A DNA stretch of 64,000 nucleotides from CAIQPS01 sp963721365 (lineage in GTDB: Bacteria > Actinomycetota > Thermoleophilia > RBG-16-64-13). The position numbers and the translations under genes were made by a program. Each line of letters opens with the position of its first letter. Position 1 is the stretch's first letter. Shown here piece after piece: positions 11,982 through 20,280 of this stretch. The notes beneath the pieces were generated by a model. It saw only the letters and a list, made by a program, of their open reading frames with translations. It ran no database searches and was not told the DNA's origin. Location: positions 138,385-202,384 of the forward strand of contig CAVRJE010000007.1 of assembly GCA_963721365.1 (NCBI GenBank). Reading direction: 5' to 3'.

Positions 11982-12209
11982 ATGGCTTCGTATGACCTGA
12001 GATGCTCCACGTGCGACAAAGACTTCGAGGTGTTCGTGCTCGGTTTTCTCAAGGACGAGGCGAAGGTGTGCCCCGACTGCGGCGGGCGCGACGTACAGCA
12101 GCGCTTCACCGGTTTCGGCGGAGTCACCGGCCTAGTCTCGGGCGCGTGCCTCGACACCGGGCGCTGCGAGCCGAGCAATAGCTGCTCGCCCAGATCCGGT
12201 TTCAGCTGA
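11982..12209 (+). CDS. FmdB-type zinc ribbon protein
   Basis: 75 residues. Two Cys pairs, CSTC (after MASYDLR) and CPDCGG, match the FmdB/putative regulatory zinc ribbon family. The tail has more cysteines (GACLDTGRCEPSNSCS), which is longer and richer in Cys than usual. It follows the candidate selenoprotein by 5 bases and is probably in the trxA transcript. Family members are small and mostly uncharacterised; a role in transcription or metal/redox handling is inference. Confidence 0.75.
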   Translation: MASYDLRCSTCDKDFEVFVLGFLKDEAKVCPDCGGRDVQQRFTGFGGVTGLVSGACLDTGRCEPSNSCSPRSGFS

Positions 12210-12221
12210 GCGCACTGACCA

Positions 12222-12240
12222 AGGGGCCCGTGCGGCCCCT
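12222..12240 (+). terminator. GC hairpin between the FmdB gene and lgt
   Basis: AGGGGCC and GGCCCCT pair around a CGTGC loop 12 bases after the FmdB-type stop. There is no T run after it, so it may be a weak terminator or processing stem. It separates the trxA cluster from lgt-tlpA-ccdA. Confidence 0.35.
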
Positions 12241-12309
12241 ACTCATGCGATAATACGGCGCAATGCTGCTCTTTTCTTATGGGGCGGCCTTGAGCTAGTC
12301 GGAGGGCGC

Positions 12310-13125
12310 ATGTACCCGGAGTTGTTCCACATTGGCGGATTCACCATGAACTCCTTCGGAGTCATGATGGCTCTTGCCTTCATCTCGGCCGGTTTCATCG
12401 CTCACTGGCAGTTCAAGCAGCGGGGCGTCAGACCCGACTTCATCTACGGCCTGCTCATCGCGGCCGTCATCGGCGGCCTGCTGGGGGCCAAGATCCACTA
12501 CCTGATCTTGCATCCCAGCGAATGGCCGGGCAACCTTCTGAGTGGAGGGGGCCTGGTCTGGTTCGGGGGCTTGTTCGGCGCCATCATCGCAGTCGTGATC
12601 GTCACGAAGCTCTCGAAGGAGCGGTTGGCGGCGGTCATGGATGCGGGAGCTATCGCGCTCGGCATCGGCTACGCCGTCGGCCGGATGGGCTGCTTTCTTC
12701 GCGGCGACGACTACGGGGTCCCCACGAATCTTCCCTGGGGCATGTCTTTTCCCAACGGCCTGCCGCCCACGACGGTCAGGGTGCATCCGACGCAGCTCTA
12801 TGAGATCGCAGGGTCCCTGGTGATCTTCGCGCTGCTCACCTGGGTCATCTCACCGCGCTTCAAGCGTGAGGGCCCGCTGATCTTTGTCTACGCGGTGTTG
12901 GCCGGCATAGCGAGGCTGCTCGTGGAGTTCATCCGCACCAACAAGCCTGTGGCCCTGGGTCTCACCTCTCAGCAGTGGATCGCCATTGCGATGATCGTGG
13001 TGGGCGTCATCGGCGCCTGGTACTTCGGCACGCGCGGCCGCCTGCGCCCGGTCATCGAAGCCAAGCCGGCCCCCAAGAAGACGGCGCCCGCCAAGGCGGG
13101 CACCAGCGGCGGACGCAAGAAGTAA
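12310..13125 (+). CDS. lgt: Prolipoprotein diacylglyceryl transferase
   Basis: 271 residues, multi-pass membrane enzyme that adds diacylglycerol to the lipobox Cys of prelipoproteins. Signature block GYAVGRMGCFLRGDDYG contains the conserved Arg/Gly stretch; HPTQLYE is also present, and WGMSFP lies between them. ATG 12310 follows GGAGG by 4 bases. The C-terminus ends in a Lys/Ala/Pro-rich cytoplasmic tail. The next gene encodes a lipoprotein, a likely substrate, 4 bases downstream. Confidence 0.95.
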   Translation: MYPELFHIGGFTMNSFGVMMALAFISAGFIAHWQFKQRGVRPDFIYGLLIAAVIGGLLGAKIHYLILHPSEWPGNLLSGGGLVWFGGLFGAIIAVVIVTKLSKERLAAVMDAGAIALGIGYAVGRMGCFLRGDDYGVPTNLPWGMSFPNGLPPTTVRVHPTQLYEIAGSLVIFALLTWVISPRFKREGPLIFVYAVLAGIARLLVEFIRTNKPVALGLTSQQWIAIAMIVVGVIGAWYFGTRGRLRPVIEAKPAPKKTAPAKAGTSGGRKK

Positions 13126-13129
13126 GCTG

Positions 13130-13704
13130 GTGAGCAGGATGCCGGTCATCAAGGCGGCAGTCGCCGCCCTAGTCGCAGCATCGCTCCTCGCCGGCGGCGT
13201 TGTCGTGTCCTCCTGCGGCTCTGCCGCGACCGATCCGGCCGCCACTGGCTCGGCGTGGCCCGGCAGGGACGCGACCACTGTCGTCAGTTCCGGCTCGAGC
13301 GCCGCGCCTCAGTTCTCCGGCGTGACCCTTGACGGCAAGACTGTCACTCTAGACCAGTATCGGGGCAAGCCGCTCTTCCTGGTCTATATGACCAGCGGCT
13401 GACCTACCTGCCGGGAGGAGATGCCCGAACTCGATAGGTTCTATCGAGAAGCAGCGGACAAAGCGGCGGTACTGGTTGTGGCACCGAGCAACAACGAGGG
13501 GGGCATGCGGGACCTGATGATGGCCGGCCGCTACACGTTCCCGGTCATGCTAGACGAAGGCGATCTGGCCTCCGCGTACAAGGTCCGCTACGTACCGGAC
13601 TCGGGTTCCTCATCGATGCGGAGGGCAGGCTGGCCCACAACGTGGTGGGCGGCGTCGATTTCGCTCGACTCCATCAGCTCGTGGATGACCTCAAAGGTGA
13701 ATGA
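13130..13704 (+). CDS. TlpA-like thiol-disulfide lipoprotein with TGA at the redox Cys (candidate selenoprotein)
   Basis: The frame from GTG 13130 (ATG 13139 also possible) encodes a lipoprotein signal (VSSC lipobox), a Ser/Thr linker and an AhpC/TlpA domain: FSGVTLDGKTVTLDQYRGK, then FLVYMTSG-TGA-PTCREEM and PELDRFYREAADKAAVLVV. The TGA (13400-13402) sits exactly at the first Cys of the WCxxC motif, giving UPTC, and the frame is continuous on both sides. A second, separate defect near 13603 (one G missing from GGGG) must be corrected to reach GFLIDAEGRLAHNVVGG and the stop at 13702-13704. The corrected length is about 191 aa. It lies between lgt (lipidation) and ccdA (electron supply, ATGA overlap). 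Exported, membrane-anchored thiol reductase is the likely role. A TGC-to-TGA error or nonsense mutation is the alternative. Confidence 0.75.
13403..13438 (+). promoter_or_regulatory. Candidate SECIS-like hairpin after TGA 13400
   Basis: Directly after the TGA, CCTA (13403-13406) can pair with TAGG (13435-13438), and CGGG (13412-13415) with CCCG (13424-13427), leaving apical loop AGGAGATG. The loop shares GGAG with the other candidate at 11695-11723 and lies at a similar distance from its TGA. Pairing was done by eye. Confidence 0.45.
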
Positions 13705-14416
13705 CCCTACCGGCTGAACTCGGTCTGACCGCGTTCCTGGTGGCGTTGCTCGGCGGCGCCGCCAGCTTTCTCAGTCCTTGCGTCCTGCCTCTCCTCCCGG
13801 CGTACCTCTCGTTCGTGTCGGGGCTGAGCGTCGAGGACCTGCAGAAGGGCGACCGCAGGGTCTTGTGGAGCACTATCGGTTTCGTGGTCGGCTTTTCGCT
13901 GGTGTTCACCCTGCTGGGAGCCGGCTTCTCGTTCATCGGCGGGCTGGCCGATCAGCGGACGCTGGAGATCGTGGCGGGCACCTTGCTCGTGATCCTCGGC
14001 GCTGTGGTGGCCGGCGTGACCATCCCGGCGTTCATGCAGCGTGACATGCGCCCGCTCTTGGCGACCGTGCCCCGCGGGCCGGCCGGAGCGGTCGTGGTGG
14101 GGATCGCGTTCGCTCTCGGGCTGGACCCCTTGCGTAGGCCCCGTCCTCGCGTCGATCCTGACTCTCGCTGCGTCGGGCGAGCAACCCCGCCGCCGGCGCC
14201 CTTCTGCTCTTGGTCTACTCGCTGGGTCTGGGCATCCCGTTCCTCATCGCAGGTCTCTTCGTCGGGAGGGCGCTGCGGGCGTTCGCCCGGATACGGCGCC
14301 ATCTACGCACCATCCAGATCGTGTGCGGTGTCCTCCTCATCCTCTACGGGGCACTGCTCATCTCGGGGCAGTTCTCGTGGCTGTCGCAGCGCCTGCCCGG
14401 CTGGGTCATCTGGTAG
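13701..14416 (+). CDS. ccdA: Cytochrome c biogenesis / thiol transporter CcdA, two frameshifts
   Basis: Polytopic DsbD-family protein carrying reducing equivalents from thioredoxin across the membrane. The first redox Cys is in AASFLSPCVLPLLPAY and the second in GWTPCVGPVLASIL. The frame breaks near 14125 (extra G, FAL-G-WTPC) and near 14180 (extra C in CCCC, GEQ to AAGALLLLVYSLGLGIPFL). The corrected length is about 238 aa with six helices, normal for CcdA. Its ATG overlaps the stop of the TlpA-like gene, so the pair is translationally coupled. Confidence 0.9.
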
Positions 14417-14669
14417 AGAGTTTCGTCGGCAGTGCCGCCTTGCGGCGCCTCGGGCGGCTGTTGGCGCCTTGGCTCAGGTGAGCGGCCGGCCGGCGCCTCG
14501 GCCCAGGTGGGCGGCGGCGCGGCCCGGGTGTATACTTCCGTCGCTCACGCCGTCCGCATAAGGCGGCAGGATCGCACGGTCCTGTCCGGCGGCGTGTGTA
14601 GTATTCATATCTGCACCCCTGCTCCGGCAGTAAGGCCGGGGCCGTTATGACCGTAGGAGGTGACCCAAA
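14417..14669 (+). promoter_or_regulatory. Leader region of the rpsF operon
   Basis: 253 bases without a gene. TATACT at 14530-14535 is a good -10 box but I see no clear -35. GC-rich inverted segments follow (around 14570-14605 and 14625-14645, CTCCGGC..GGCCGGGG). This is where S6:S18-binding autoregulatory leaders occur in other bacteria, but I could not match the conserved core, so the assignment is tentative. Confidence 0.3.
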
Positions 14670-15020
14670 CTGAACAGCTATGAGCTGGTTCTTATCCTGC
14701 GCACGGATGTGGAGGATCAAGAACGAACCGCGGTCCTCGACCGCACCAAAGAGATCATCACGGGTGACGGTGGCGCCATCGTGAAGATCGACGAGTGGGG
14801 CAAGAAGCGCCTGGCGTACGAGATCAAAGACTCGTTCGACGGCGTCTACTACATCCTCTACTTCCAGGCGACGCCGAAGACGCTGGATGAAGTGACGCGC
14901 GTGCTCGGCATCACCGACAGCGTTCTTCGCTTCATGCCCCTCAAGCATGAGAAGCCGTTTGCCTTCCAGCAGCCGGCCGCTGCTCCGGCCGCGCCGGCCG
15001 CGCCGGCCGAACAAGCCTAG
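14670..15020 (+). CDS. rpsF: 30S ribosomal protein S6
   Basis: The conserved N-terminus (NSYELVLILRTDVEDQ) requires a start at CTG 14670, 6 bases after GGAGGTGA. CTG is rare; the next in-frame start, GTG 14709, would delete the first beta strand. A one-base error creating CTG from an ATG is possible. The body is normal S6 (DEWGKKRLAYEIKDSFDGVYYILYF) with a short Ala/Pro-rich tail. 116 aa. S6 binds the 30S platform together with S18, encoded two genes downstream. Confidence 0.92.
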   Translation: MNSYELVLILRTDVEDQERTAVLDRTKEIITGDGGAIVKIDEWGKKRLAYEIKDSFDGVYYILYFQATPKTLDEVTRVLGITDSVLRFMPLKHEKPFAFQQPAAAPAAPAAPAEQA

Positions 15021-15034
15021 GCGAAGGAGCGAAG

Positions 15035-15484
15035 ATGGCTCGTGGTTTTGCACGTGTGATGCTGGTCGGCAATCTCACCCGGGACCCTGAGCTCCGGCAA
15101 ACCCCCAACGGTACCGCCGTCTGTCAGTTCGGTGTCGCGGTCGGTCGGAGATACAAGGACGCCTCCGGCCAATGGGTCGACAAGGCGAGCTTCTTCGACG
15201 TGGTGGTGTGGGGTCAGCAGGGCGAGAACTGCGCCCAGTATCTCAGCAAGGGCCGTCAGGTGGCCATCGACGGACGCTTGGAGCAGCAATCCTGGGAAGC
15301 CCAGGACGGAAGCAAGCGCAGTAAGGTCGAGATCGTCGCCGAGAACGTGGTGTTCGTCGGCGGGCAAGGCGGCGAGACACGTGAGCCGGTCCAGCGGGGC
15401 GGCGGCAATCAGCCCGCTCCCGACGCACCGGCGCAGGACGATTTTCGTGACATTGATTTCGGGGGCGACGACATCCCCTTCTAG
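15035..15484 (+). CDS. ssb: Single-stranded DNA-binding protein
   Basis: 149 residues. OB fold from RVMLVGNLTRDPELRQTPNGTAVC to VEIVAENVVFVGG, followed by a Gly/Gln/Pro-rich linker and the acidic C-terminal tip DIDFGGDDIPF that docks partner proteins. It sits between rpsF and rpsR, the classical position in Gram-positive genomes. ATG 15035 follows AAGGAG. Confidence 0.96.
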   Translation: MARGFARVMLVGNLTRDPELRQTPNGTAVCQFGVAVGRRYKDASGQWVDKASFFDVVVWGQQGENCAQYLSKGRQVAIDGRLEQQSWEAQDGSKRSKVEIVAENVVFVGGQGGETREPVQRGGGNQPAPDAPAQDDFRDIDFGGDDIPF

Positions 15485-15510
15485 TCGGTCGCCCAAGGAG
15501 GTTAAGAGAA

Positions 15511-15768
15511 GTGGCGAATCCCAAGAAGCCGCCGCGGCGGGTCCGGCCCACCACGGGCGGACGCCGGCGCAAGTACTGCTTTTTCTGCAAAGAGAACGTA
15601 GAAGTGGTCGATTACAAAGACTACGGCACCCTGCGCCGGTTCATGTCCGAGCGGGGCAAGATCCGGTCGCGGCGCACCACCGGCGCGTGCCGGCGGCACC
15701 AGCGCCAGGTGGCCGTGGCTATCAAGCGGGCCCGTGAGGTCGCTCTGCTGCCCTACAGCAGCCGGTAG
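15511..15768 (+). CDS. rpsR: 30S ribosomal protein S18
   Basis: 85 residues. Basic N-terminus, then CFFCKENVEVVDYKDYGTLRRFMSERGKIRSRRTTGACRRHQRQVAVAIKRAREVALLPY in pieces typical of S18. It has the Cys pair CFFC and a further Cys, so this is the zinc-type (C+) paralogue. GTG start, with AAGGAGG upstream. Confidence 0.96.
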   Translation: MANPKKPPRRVRPTTGGRRRKYCFFCKENVEVVDYKDYGTLRRFMSERGKIRSRRTTGACRRHQRQVAVAIKRAREVALLPYSSR

Positions 15769-15786
15769 CATAGGGTCGCGCCCGGT

Positions 15787-16767
15787 ATGAGGCTGTCCTC
15801 TCGGTTGCCGCTCGTCTCCGTCGGCAAGGCGGTAGCGGGCACCGTGATCATCGCGGTGCTCATGATCATCCTGCCCCTCGCCCCGGTGGTGTGCGCCCCG
15901 TTCCTCGCTCTGCCGCTCGCCCACGAGGTCGCGCGGCACGGCTGGCTGAGCGGGGTGGTGGTGGCAGTAGTGGCGGCGGCCCTGCTGTACGTGGGCGCCG
16001 GCATCGGCGTCGCGTTGTTGGTGTTCCTCGCCACAACGAGCACGGGCATGACCTTGGGATGGGCGCTCAGAAGCGGCTGGCGGTTCCCGCGCAGCCTTGC
16101 CTCCATGGCCGGCTCGTTGCTGGTGGCTCTGGTCGTATACGGGATGATCCTCTGGCTCGCGTTGGGTGTCACCCTTACCGACTTGAAGCAGGCGTCCTAC
16201 GACTCCATCGCCAGCGCGGGCAGCATGTACGGCGAGATGGGCGTGGGCTCGGCCTCCATTGACGCGGTATCGCGCCAGTTGCGCAACCTGGTCGACGTCT
16301 TTCCCTATGTCGCCCCGGGTTTTCTGGGCATGTTGGTTGTGCTCTTGGCTGCCTCCACGCTCGGCCTGGCGTACCTGATCTTCCCGCGCCTGCGGCAGAA
16401 GGTGGCCGTCACCATGTCCCTGTCCACCTTCCGCATGCACTGGGCGGTGGCCTACGCTTCGATCGTGGGGTTGGCGATGCTGCTGTTCTCCCGGGGTGAT
16501 GCACAATGGCATTCCGTATTGCTGTACGTAGGCATCGACGTGCTGCTCGTATCGCAGACCTTGTTCTTCTTGCAGGCGCTGGGCGTGCTTCGCTGGCTCG
16601 GGGCCAATAGGCAGTGGCGGCCCGGCTCGCGGACGGCCCTGTTCATTTCGGCGGTTTTTGCCCAGGCGTTCTTCCAGCTCACGGGGCTGGTGGGACTCCT
16701 GGATACGTGGATCGACTATCGCAAGCGTTTCGCTCTCAAGAGCCCGGGGCCGGGCTCATTGAGATGA
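15787..16767 (+). CDS. DUF2232 (YybS-like) membrane protein
   Basis: 326 residues with about eight hydrophobic helices. Genes of this type sit between rpsR and rplI in many Gram-positive bacteria (yybS in Bacillus), which is the main evidence, together with the length and helix pattern. Function is unknown; the fold resembles S-component-like membrane proteins. ATG 15787 lies 18 bases after rpsR. Confidence 0.75.
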   Translation: MRLSSRLPLVSVGKAVAGTVIIAVLMIILPLAPVVCAPFLALPLAHEVARHGWLSGVVVAVVAAALLYVGAGIGVALLVFLATTSTGMTLGWALRSGWRFPRSLASMAGSLLVALVVYGMILWLALGVTLTDLKQASYDSIASAGSMYGEMGVGSASIDAVSRQLRNLVDVFPYVAPGFLGMLVVLLAASTLGLAYLIFPRLRQKVAVTMSLSTFRMHWAVAYASIVGLAMLLFSRGDAQWHSVLLYVGIDVLLVSQTLFFLQALGVLRWLGANRQWRPGSRTALFISAVFAQAFFQLTGLVGLLDTWIDYRKRFALKSPGPGSLR

Positions 16768-16786
16768 CATCGAGAAGGAGTGACGT

Positions 16787-17248
16787 ATGGAGATAATCCT
16801 GTTGCAGGACGTGGACAAGGTGGGCAAGAAGGGTGAGGTGGCGAACGTATCCGAGGGATACGCCCGCAACTACCTCTTTCCCCGCAAGATGGCCGAGATG
16901 GCCACAGCGGGCCGTGTCGCCCAGGTGCGCAAGATCATGGAGCAGAAAGAGGCCCACGCTCGCCGCGAGGCCGAGCAGGCCGACGAGACCCGCGACCTTC
17001 TGGCCAAGACCGTGTTGACCATCCCGGCGCCGGTCGGCTCCGGCGACCGGCTCTTTGGCTCGATCACCACCCAGGACATCGCGACGGCCATCTTCGCGGC
17101 TCGCAAGATACGGGTCGACAAGCGTAATGTGGAGCTCGAAGAACCCATCAAGATGGTGGGCACCTACATGGTCAAAGTCGAGGTCCACAACAGCGTGGAG
17201 CCGGCCGAGGTCAAGGTCATCGTGGTCCCCGAGGAGCACAAAGCCTAA
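16787..17248 (+). CDS. rplI: 50S ribosomal protein L9
   Basis: 153 residues. N-terminal domain MEIILLQDVDKVGKKGEV and VSEGYARNYLFPRKMAEMAT, connecting helix rich in Glu/Ala/Arg, and C-terminal domain with LFGSITTQDIATAI and HNSVEPAEVKVIVVPE. RBS GAAGGAG upstream. Complete and uninterrupted. Confidence 0.97.
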   Translation: MEIILLQDVDKVGKKGEVANVSEGYARNYLFPRKMAEMATAGRVAQVRKIMEQKEAHARREAEQADETRDLLAKTVLTIPAPVGSGDRLFGSITTQDIATAIFAARKIRVDKRNVELEEPIKMVGTYMVKVEVHNSVEPAEVKVIVVPEEHKA

Positions 17249-17265
17249 GAGGAGCGGGTGTAGAG

Positions 17266-18639
17266 ATGGCGGCGGGAAACGGCGGCGCCGGGGGAGAACT
17301 CGGGGGCGACTATTCGCTCCCACAGAACCTCGACGCGGAATTGTCGGTGTTGGGGGCGAGCATGCTCACTCCCAACGTGATCCCCGCGGTCAGCGAGATC
17401 GTCCGGCCGTACCACTTCTACCGGCAAGGGCACCAGCGGATATTCGAGGTCATCGAAGACCTGTTCTCCCGCGGGGAGCCTGTCGACCCCATAACGGTCT
17501 CCGAGCAGCTGGCCAACCGCGCCAGTCTCGAGAACGTCGGCGGGCGGGCGTTCATCCACAGCCTGGTCACGTCGGTCCCCGCGGCCACGAACGCCCGCTA
17601 CTACGCGGAGATCGTCCGGGAGAACTACTACCTGCGCTCGCTCATCAAGGTGGGGGGAGAGATCACCGAGATGGGCTACCGGCGCGAGCAGCCTCCGCTC
17701 GAGCTCATCGACAGGGCGGAGCAGATGGTCTTCGATATCTCCCAGAGCCGGGTGGCGGGAGAGTTCGAGCCCATCGGCGAGCTCATCACCGAGAGCTTCT
17801 CCGAACTGGAGCGGCTCATGTCCGAAGGGCACCGCACGGTAGGATGCCAGACGGGCTTTCGCGACGTGGACTCCCTCATCGGCGGGTTCCAGCCCTCCAA
17901 CCTGGTCATCCTGGCGGCTCGTCCCTCCATGGGCAAGACCGCGTTTGCGTTGAACGTAGCCCGCAACGTGGCCGTAGACCAGGCCAAGGGGGTGGCCGTC
18001 TTCAGCCTGGAGATGTCCAAGGCGGAGGTGGTCAACCGGATGATGTGCACTGAGGCGCGGGTCGACAGCTGGCGGGTGCGCCGGGGGGCCCTGCAAACTA
18101 GGGACTGGAGCCAGTTGGCGTCCGCCTGCACCCCGCTTCACACGGCGCCCATCTTCATCGACGACAGCGCCTCGCTCAATCTCATGGAGATCCGCGCCAA
18201 GGCGCGGCGCCTCCGGTCCCAGGAGAAGAACCTGGGTCTCATCATCGTGGACTATCTGCAGCTCATGATGGGCGATATCGGCGCCGAGAACCGGCAGCAG
18301 GAGATCTCGCGCATATCCCGCGGCCTCAAGATCCTCGCCCGCGAGCTCGAGGTACCCGTGCTGGCCCTTTCCCAGTTGTCGCGGCAGGTGGAGCAACGGG
18401 CCGGCAACAAGCCGGTGCTGTCCGACCTTCGGGAGTCGGGCGCGATCGAGCAAGATGCAGACTTGGTGATGTTCATCTACCGCGACGAGGTCTACAACCG
18501 CGACAGCCAGGACAAGGGCACGGCCGAGATCATCGTCGGCAAACAGCGGAACGGGCCTATCGGCGAGTGCAAGATGGCCTTTGCGCCCAACTACACGCGG
18601 TTCTCAGACCTGGCCGATACCAACCGGCTGGCGCCGTAG
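17266..18639 (+). CDS. dnaB: Replicative DNA helicase DnaB
   Basis: 457 residues. The N-terminal domain begins at SLPQNLDAELSVLGASML; the RecA-like ATPase has Walker A ARPSMGKTAFAL, VFSLEMSKAEV, Walker B LIIVDYLQLMMG and the C-terminal LSQLSRQVE and LRESGAIEQDADLVMFIYRDE blocks. No intein. It unwinds DNA at the replication fork. It follows rplI by 17 bases. Confidence 0.97.
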   Translation: MAAGNGGAGGELGGDYSLPQNLDAELSVLGASMLTPNVIPAVSEIVRPYHFYRQGHQRIFEVIEDLFSRGEPVDPITVSEQLANRASLENVGGRAFIHSLVTSVPAATNARYYAEIVRENYYLRSLIKVGGEITEMGYRREQPPLELIDRAEQMVFDISQSRVAGEFEPIGELITESFSELERLMSEGHRTVGCQTGFRDVDSLIGGFQPSNLVILAARPSMGKTAFALNVARNVAVDQAKGVAVFSLEMSKAEVVNRMMCTEARVDSWRVRRGALQTRDWSQLASACTPLHTAPIFIDDSASLNLMEIRAKARRLRSQEKNLGLIIVDYLQLMMGDIGAENRQQEISRISRGLKILARELEVPVLALSQLSRQVEQRAGNKPVLSDLRESGAIEQDADLVMFIYRDEVYNRDSQDKGTAEIIVGKQRNGPIGECKMAFAPNYTRFSDLADTNRLAP

Positions 18640-18657
18640 AAGCTGAAGACGTAGGCC

Positions 18658-20160
18658 ATGACGACCAACGGCAACAAGTACGACGTGATCATCGTGGGCG
18701 GGGGACCGGCCGGGATCTTCGCCGCCCTCGAGCTGGCCGTCAAGCCCGGACTGCGGGTGCTCCTTCTCGAAAAGGGGGCCGATATCTCCGAGCGGCGCTG
18801 TCCGGCGCGCGATACCGGCTCCTGCGCGCACTGCCCCACCTGCGACATAACCACCGGTTGGGGAGGCGCGGGCGCCTTCTCCGACGGCAAGCTCACGCTG
18901 GGGCCGGAAGTGGGAGGTTGGCTGGGCGACTACGTGGACGCCGAGGGCATGCTCGCGCTGATCGCCGACGTCGACGGCATCTACCGGCGCTTCGGAGCAC
19001 CTGACCGGCTCTACGGCAACGAAGGGGACCGCTACGATCACTGGGCGGACCTGGCCGCGCGGCAGGGTCTGCGGCTCGTGCGCTCGCCCGTGCGGCATCT
19101 GGGGACCGAACGGTCGGCCGAGGTGCTCGCCGCCATGCGGGCGGAACTTGAAGACAAGATCGATATCCGCACCGATACCGCGGTGGACACGGTCCTCACG
19201 GCCGAGGGGCCGGCGCTCCGCAAGCCCGCGCCCGAGGCCACGGCGGGACAGCCCATGGCGAAACCGTATTCCAAGACACCCCGCGCTGCCGGCGGCACCT
19301 CCGACGGTCTGGGGCGGGTGGCCGGCGTCACGACGGCCGACGGGCAGACCTACGAGAGCCCGGTCGTGATCCTCGCCCCGGGCAGGGAGGGGTCGGCCTG
19401 GGCGACCGCGGAGGCGGGCCGGCTGGGCATCGGCCTGGTGAGCAACGCGGTCGACATCGGCGTCCGGGTGGAGGTACCGGCGGTGGTGACCGACATCATC
19501 ACCGACGAGCTGTACGAGCCCAAGCTGCTCTACACCTCCCGGCATTTCGAGGACCAGGTGCGGACTTTCTGCATGAACCCGCGGGGCGTGGTGTGCACCG
19601 AGTGCTGGGGCGACGCCGTCACGGTCAACGGGCACAGCTACGCGGACTCCGACCTCAAGACCGCCAACACCAACTTCGCGCTGCTGGTCTCCACCCGGTT
19701 CACCGTGCCGTTCAAGGAGCCGATCGCCTACGGCAAGTCCGTCGCCCGTCTGGCGAACATGCTGGGCAGAGACATCCTGGTGCAGCGCCTGGGCGACCTC
19801 CGGGCGGGGCATCGCACGACCCCGGACAGACTGCGGCGCAGCGTCGTGGAACCGACGCTGCGCGCCGCGACGCCGGGCGATCTGAGCTTCGCGTTGCCCT
19901 ACAGGCATCTGCGCGACCTCGTCGACATGCTCGATGCCCTGGACGCCCTCCTGCCGGGGGTGGGAGGACGGGACACGCTGCTGTACGGGGTGGAGGTCAA
20001 GTTCTATTCCTCGCGTCTCACGCTCGGTCCCGATCTACAGACCCCGGTCAAGGGGCTCTACGCCGTCGGCGACGGGGCGGGCGTTACGCGGGGGTTGGTG
20101 CAGGCGTCCGCGTCCGGGCTCGTGGCCGCTCGAGCGGCGCGGGAGGCGAGAGGGCGCTGA
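18658..20160 (+). CDS. NAD(P)/FAD-dependent oxidoreductase (COG2509-like)
   Basis: 500 residues. N-terminal dinucleotide-binding motif DVIIVGGGPAGIFAALELA with LLLEKG, then a Cys-rich stretch CPARDTGSCAHCPTCDITTGWGGAGAFSDGKLTL typical of COG2509 flavoproteins, and a C-terminal GLYAVGDGAGVTRGLVQASASGLVAA block closing the FAD site. A GLARGE-style Gly/Ala/Pro loop (about residues 185-215) looks like an insertion. Substrate is unknown. It lies between dnaB and purA, 18 bases after dnaB. Confidence 0.8.
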   Translation: MTTNGNKYDVIIVGGGPAGIFAALELAVKPGLRVLLLEKGADISERRCPARDTGSCAHCPTCDITTGWGGAGAFSDGKLTLGPEVGGWLGDYVDAEGMLALIADVDGIYRRFGAPDRLYGNEGDRYDHWADLAARQGLRLVRSPVRHLGTERSAEVLAAMRAELEDKIDIRTDTAVDTVLTAEGPALRKPAPEATAGQPMAKPYSKTPRAAGGTSDGLGRVAGVTTADGQTYESPVVILAPGREGSAWATAEAGRLGIGLVSNAVDIGVRVEVPAVVTDIITDELYEPKLLYTSRHFEDQVRTFCMNPRGVVCTECWGDAVTVNGHSYADSDLKTANTNFALLVSTRFTVPFKEPIAYGKSVARLANMLGRDILVQRLGDLRAGHRTTPDRLRRSVVEPTLRAATPGDLSFALPYRHLRDLVDMLDALDALLPGVGGRDTLLYGVEVKFYSSRLTLGPDLQTPVKGLYAVGDGAGVTRGLVQASASGLVAARAAREARGR

Positions 20161-20280
20161 GGGCCGCGGTTCTCGGGCGGCCATCCGCGCTGGGGGGCAG
20201 CCGCGACGCGGGAGACGCCCGGGCGCGGGGCTGGTGTAAACTTCAGCGCGGAATCAAGGTCTGAACAATCAGGAGGCGAC

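Noticed and set aside
13571..13704. Separate small gene after the TGA in the TlpA-like gene
   Set aside because: No RBS or start; the residues continue the AhpC/TlpA fold of the upstream part, in the same frame up to the deletion near 13603.
18604..19908. Long minus-strand frame opposite the flavoprotein
   Set aside because: Shadow of a clear FAD-binding protein; repetitive Gly/Arg/Pro composition.
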